From: Candidatus Bipolaricaulota bacterium
GTDB lineage: Bacteria > Bipolaricaulota > Bipolaricaulia > UBA7950 > UBA9294
DNA length: 23,321 bases
Assembly: GCA_003979035.1 (NCBI GenBank)
Contig: RXOA01000138.1
Coordinates: 1-23,321 of the forward strand
Reading direction: 5' to 3'
Shown: piece after piece, positions 20,697 to 23,321 of the stretch
How positions within the stretch are numbered: the first letter of the stretch is position 1
How the letters are laid out: each line of letters starts with the position of its first letter
Position numbers and translations under genes: made by a program
Notes under the pieces: model-generated
What the model was told of the DNA's origin: nothing
Databases searched by the model: none
Seen by the model: the letters and a program-made list of their open reading frames with translations, nothing else

Positions 20697-23321
20697 CTAC
20701 AGACCGCCCGTTCCGATCCCGCTTGGGTTGCTGCGCTGCGGACTTTCCGCTGCGCTGTCCCAGGTCCGCGCGTAGAAGAACGCCTCATCCAAACTGACAT
20801 TGCCGTCGAAATTCGTGTCCGCGTTCGACAACAGCGGCCATCCGTTCGGATACATCCCCGTGACCGCCGCGGTCCAATGAAGGACGAACTCATCGAACGT
20901 CAGCGCGCCGTTTCCCTGATCATTGACGCCGTCGCTCGCGAACGAGACTTCATTCCAATTGGCGGCGGTCGCGATGTGCCGGTTGGCTCCGGCGAGGTTG
21001 TCCACGAGGCCTCCGCTGTAGCACTGCTCGAACACGAAGTACTTCTCCGCGCCACTCGGCATCAGACTGACTTGATTTGCGAGTTCCCAATCCGTGATCG
21101 ACTCGTAGTTCCAGAGCCAGATCCGCGCTTGATTGGTTCCGCTGACGATCTGTCCACCGTGATTCGTCACGTACATGAACAGCTCGTCGCTGCTGGTCAT
21201 CGCTCCCTGGAGCATCGAGAACACGGACAGGACGTTCGCCTTTGTGGCCGCGTGCGTGACCCACGAAGCGCCGGTCCCGTTCGCATACAGCACATAGATG
21301 TTCGATGGCGAGTAACCGTAGACGTTTCTCAACGTCCAGTAGATTTCGGTCAGATCATTCAGATAGCGAGGATGGTTGTTGGCCGCATCCACGCCGCCAC
21401 TCAACAGAATCGCATACTTCTGTCCGATTGGAACCGCTCCGGCACCGGTCGCCGTGACCGCTCCGCACGAACTGCCCAGATTGATTGTGCAGGATTTCGT
21501 ACCCGCGCTTGACGGCGCAAATGTCACCGTGAACGTCGCCGATCCGCCAGGGAACAGTGTATAGCTCGACGGCGACACGCTGAACGAAGCGCAGGACTCC
21601 GTCACGGTTCCAGAGAGAACCGCGGTTCCTGTATTGCTGATCGTGAACGACTGAACGGAACTGCCTCCGACAGGGATCGATCCGAAGTTGAGCGATGTCG
21701 GGGAAACCGAGCATGCCGGCATCGACGTCGCAACGCCGGTCGCGGTAACGGATCCGCAGGAGCCCACATTGATCGCACAGGTCTTCGTGCCCGAGCTTGA
21801 CGGCGCAAACGTCACCGTGAACGTTGCCGATCCTCCGGGGAACAGCGTGTAGCTCGACGGCGACACACTGAACGATGCGCAGGACTCGGAAACGGTCCCT
21901 GAGACGACCGTCGTTCCGGAATTGTTCACCGTGAATGTCTGAGCGGAACTACCTCCGACAGGGACGGACCCGAAGTTGATCGAAGTCGGCGAAACCGAAC
22001 AGCCGGGGAATCCTCCGGTGGAGCCAATGACCGAGACATCACTGCAGGCGCCGCTGTTTGTGATGGTGCACGTCTTTGTTCCCGAACTTGTCGGCGAGAA
22101 CGTCACCGTGACCGTCAACGATGAACCCGGTCCCAACAGGTAAATGTTCGGGCTCACGCTGAACTCGGAGCAACCCTCAAGAATCGAACCGCCCTGAAGG
22201 CTCGTGCTCGCATTGGTAATCGTGAATGTCTGCGACGAACTTCCGCCAACCGGGACGCCGGAGAACGACAATGAAGTCGGAGAAACAACGCAGGTACCCG
22301 ACGGCGCGGTTTGCCCCGTTCCCGTGACAACGACATTCCCGCAAGGCGAACTTGTGTTGATCGTGCATGTCTTGCTCCCTCCGCTCGTCGGGGAGAACGT
22401 CACCGTGAACGTCTTTGACATGCCCGGAAGAAGGCTGTAGGTGGCCGGAGACACGCTGAACTCGGAGCAGCTCTCAAACACTGTTCCACTCAACAGAGTG
22501 GCCCCGGCGTTGGAGATCGTGAACGTCTGACTTGAGGAGTTGCCGACGGAAACGTTGCCGAAGTTGAGCGACGTCGGTGACACGCTGCACGTCGACGGAG
22601 CCGATCCAACAAGGATGTGAATCCAATTGGTCCATGATCCGCCCGCATAGGCGATGATCGAGTGCCATCCTTCGACGTCGCCCTGGAACCAAAGCTGCTG
22701 CCACCCGCTTGATGGAATGACGTACAGATGGTATTGCCACGAGCCGAGATTCTGATAGTACTCCATGATCCACAGCAAGCCGCCGCTCGGCATGTTCACA
22801 TACACCGGCAAGTATCCGCCGAGCGATGTTGAACCGACCGTCGTGTAGCTGCCGCCATAGTATACGTACAGGCTGCTGCCGGACGGCACGAAATTGTTGA
22901 ACGCCTGCGGATTCACATTGGAGGGTGCCTGGCTGGTCTCCGGCTCTCCGACCGCGGCCGGTGGTGCGGGTGGCGTCGGCGGCTCGGGAGCGCCAGCCGG
23001 CGCATTCTGAGCGTAGGCCACCTGCGACAGATCAAACAGGTCGGGAAGGTAGCTATTGAACACGTTCGGGAAGACTGCCGGCGCAGCGATCTCCATCTCG
23101 TTGAATAGGTAGCGAGGTGGGGTCGTCGATTCCACGACGCTCGTGATCGCTCCGGTCCCGCGGCTGACAAATACATGCTGAACCGGGTGTTCGTAGTTCG
23201 CTCCGGGGAACAGGTCGACGAACACGTACCATTCCTCTTCGGTCGGGTAATGAAGCGTGCCGCCCCCCCATCCAGAAACCGCTTCTCCGGGCGCGAGAGG
23301 TCGCGGCAGCGTGTACAGCTC
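20697..23321 (-). CDS. Exported legumain/caspase-like (C13-type) protein with four Cys-rich Ig-like repeats; N-terminus beyond right edge
   Basis: 874 residues are visible and the frame is open to the edge; the GTG at 23225 is internal, because the homologous domain starts before it. In order: residues 1-70, a domain (LYTLPRPLAPGEAVSGW to STTPPR) shared with the nitrilase-family C-terminus; about 105-135, a Pro/Ala-rich linker; about 143-238, a Trp/Tyr-rich beta region; 245 to about 628, four ASH/HYDIN-like Ig repeats (CSVSPTSLNFG type) with four Cys each; 633-874, a caspase-fold domain with KYAILLSGGVD, the catalytic His in YVTNHGG (His721) and Cys in FVFEQCYSGG (Cys767). Near the end DTNFDGNVSLDE (835-846) is a perfect EF-hand loop, suggesting calcium control. 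No cell-wall or membrane anchor is visible at the C-terminus. Repeats and cysteines imply an extracytoplasmic location. C13 relatives cleave after Asn or act as transamidases; the specificity here is unknown. Confidence 0.84.
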   Translation of the reverse strand, partial: ELYTLPRPLAPGEAVSGWGGGTLHYPTEEEWYVFVDLFPGANYEHPVQHVFVSRGTGAITSVVESTTPPRYLFNEMEIAAPAVFPNVFNSYLPDLFDLSQVAYAQNAPAGAPEPPTPPAPPAAVGEPETSQAPSNVNPQAFNNFVPSGSSLYVYYGGSYTTVGSTSLGGYLPVYVNMPSGGLLWIMEYYQNLGSWQYHLYVIPSSGWQQLWFQGDVEGWHSIIAYAGGSWTNWIHILVGSAPSTCSVSPTSLNFGNVSVGNSSSQTFTISNAGATLLSGTVFESCSEFSVSPATYSLLPGMSKTFTVTFSPTSGGSKTCTINTSSPCGNVVVTGTGQTAPSGTCVVSPTSLSFSGVPVGGSSSQTFTITNASTSLQGGSILEGCSEFSVSPNIYLLGPGSSLTVTVTFSPTSSGTKTCTITNSGACSDVSVIGSTGGFPGCSVSPTSINFGSVPVGGSSAQTFTVNNSGTTVVSGTVSESCASFSVSPSSYTLFPGGSATFTVTFAPSSSGTKTCAINVGSCGSVTATGVATSMPACSVSPTSLNFGSIPVGGSSVQSFTISNTGTAVLSGTVTESCASFSVSPSSYTLFPGGSATFTVTFAPSSAGTKSCTINLGSSCGAVTATGAGAVPIGQKYAILLSGGVDAANNHPRYLNDLTEIYWTLRNVYGYSPSNIYVLYANGTGASWVTHAATKANVLSVFSMLQGAMTSSDELFMYVTNHGGQIVSGTNQARIWLWNYESITDWELANQVSLMPSGAEKYFVFEQCYSGGLVDNLAGANRHIATAANWNEVSFASDGVNDQGNGALTFDEFVLHWTAAVTGMYPNGWPLLSNADTNFDGNVSLDEAFFYARTWDSAAESPQRSNPSGIGTGGL
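21426..22589 (-). repeat. Four tandem coding repeats (ASH/HYDIN-like Ig modules)
   Basis: Units start with a Cys codon at 22589, 22292, 22001 and 21713 and are 297, 291, 288 and about 288 bases long. Units three and four match almost base for base over long stretches (around 21550-21600 and 21838-21888), pointing to a recent duplication. Each unit keeps four Cys in the same places: the first residue of CSVSP, ESC or EGC before S/A-F-SVSP, K(T/S)C-(T/A)I, and the Cys near the end. Confidence 0.85.

Noticed and set aside
19737..21512. 591-codon open frame on the plus strand
   Set aside because: Antisense to the nitrilase-family and C13-like genes; its product is Arg/His/Asp-rich with no family motif, whereas the minus-strand products have intact catalytic motifs.
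21426..22589. Regular repeats as a possible CRISPR or satellite array
   Set aside because: The 288-297-base units are in frame and encode Ig-like modules; there are no short identical repeats with unique spacers.

Overview
The window is bacterial chromosomal DNA, moderately GC-rich, with mostly strong AGGAGG-type ribosome binding sites and sigma70-like promoters. It carries a dense set of housekeeping genes (hom, lspA, tmk, dnaN, alaS, eno, ftsB/divIC, dnaE, yvcK), so it is not a mobile island: no transposase, integrase, phage gene or CRISPR array was seen. The SRP RNA is the large, Alu-domain-containing bacterial type best known from Firmicutes and Thermotogae. Together with the RtcB/archease pair this hints at a deep-branching or candidate lineage, but the phylum cannot be fixed from these data.

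Layout. 1-4.5 kb: the start of a PKD-domain lipoprotein (cut by the window edge), an alpha/beta hydrolase, a possible 50-residue ORF, homoserine dehydrogenase divergent from a LolA/RseB-like protein, a small ribbon-helix-helix protein, a 353-base stretch with no recognised gene, and a DUF4282-like membrane protein. 4.6-7.0 kb: lspA-tmk-dnaN, a tight operon. 7.1-9.7 kb: alaS on the minus strand, divergent from the plus-strand operon eno-ftsB-dnaE-yvcK (9.9-16.3 kb), whose last three genes overlap by 1 and 4 bases. Both divergent promoters are legible. 16.3-19.3 kb, minus strand: an RNA block, in transcription order tRNA-Ser(GGA), large SRP RNA, thpR (2',3'-cyclic phosphodiesterase family), archease, rtcB (RNA ligase). 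19.3-23.3 kb, minus strand: a secreted nitrilase-family hydrolase with an extra C-terminal domain, preceded by a large exported legumain/caspase-like (C13) protein with four cysteine-rich Ig-like repeats, cut by the right edge.

Most interesting points. (1) A complete RNA end-repair cassette (thpR-archease-rtcB) lies directly behind a tRNA gene and the SRP RNA gene on the same strand, and the encoded tRNA CCA end abuts the predicted SRP RNA 5' end with no spacer. (2) The nitrilase and the C13-like protein share an unrecognised domain of about 65 residues, at the C-terminus of one and towards the N-terminus of the other. This suggests a lineage-specific secreted system built around a common module.
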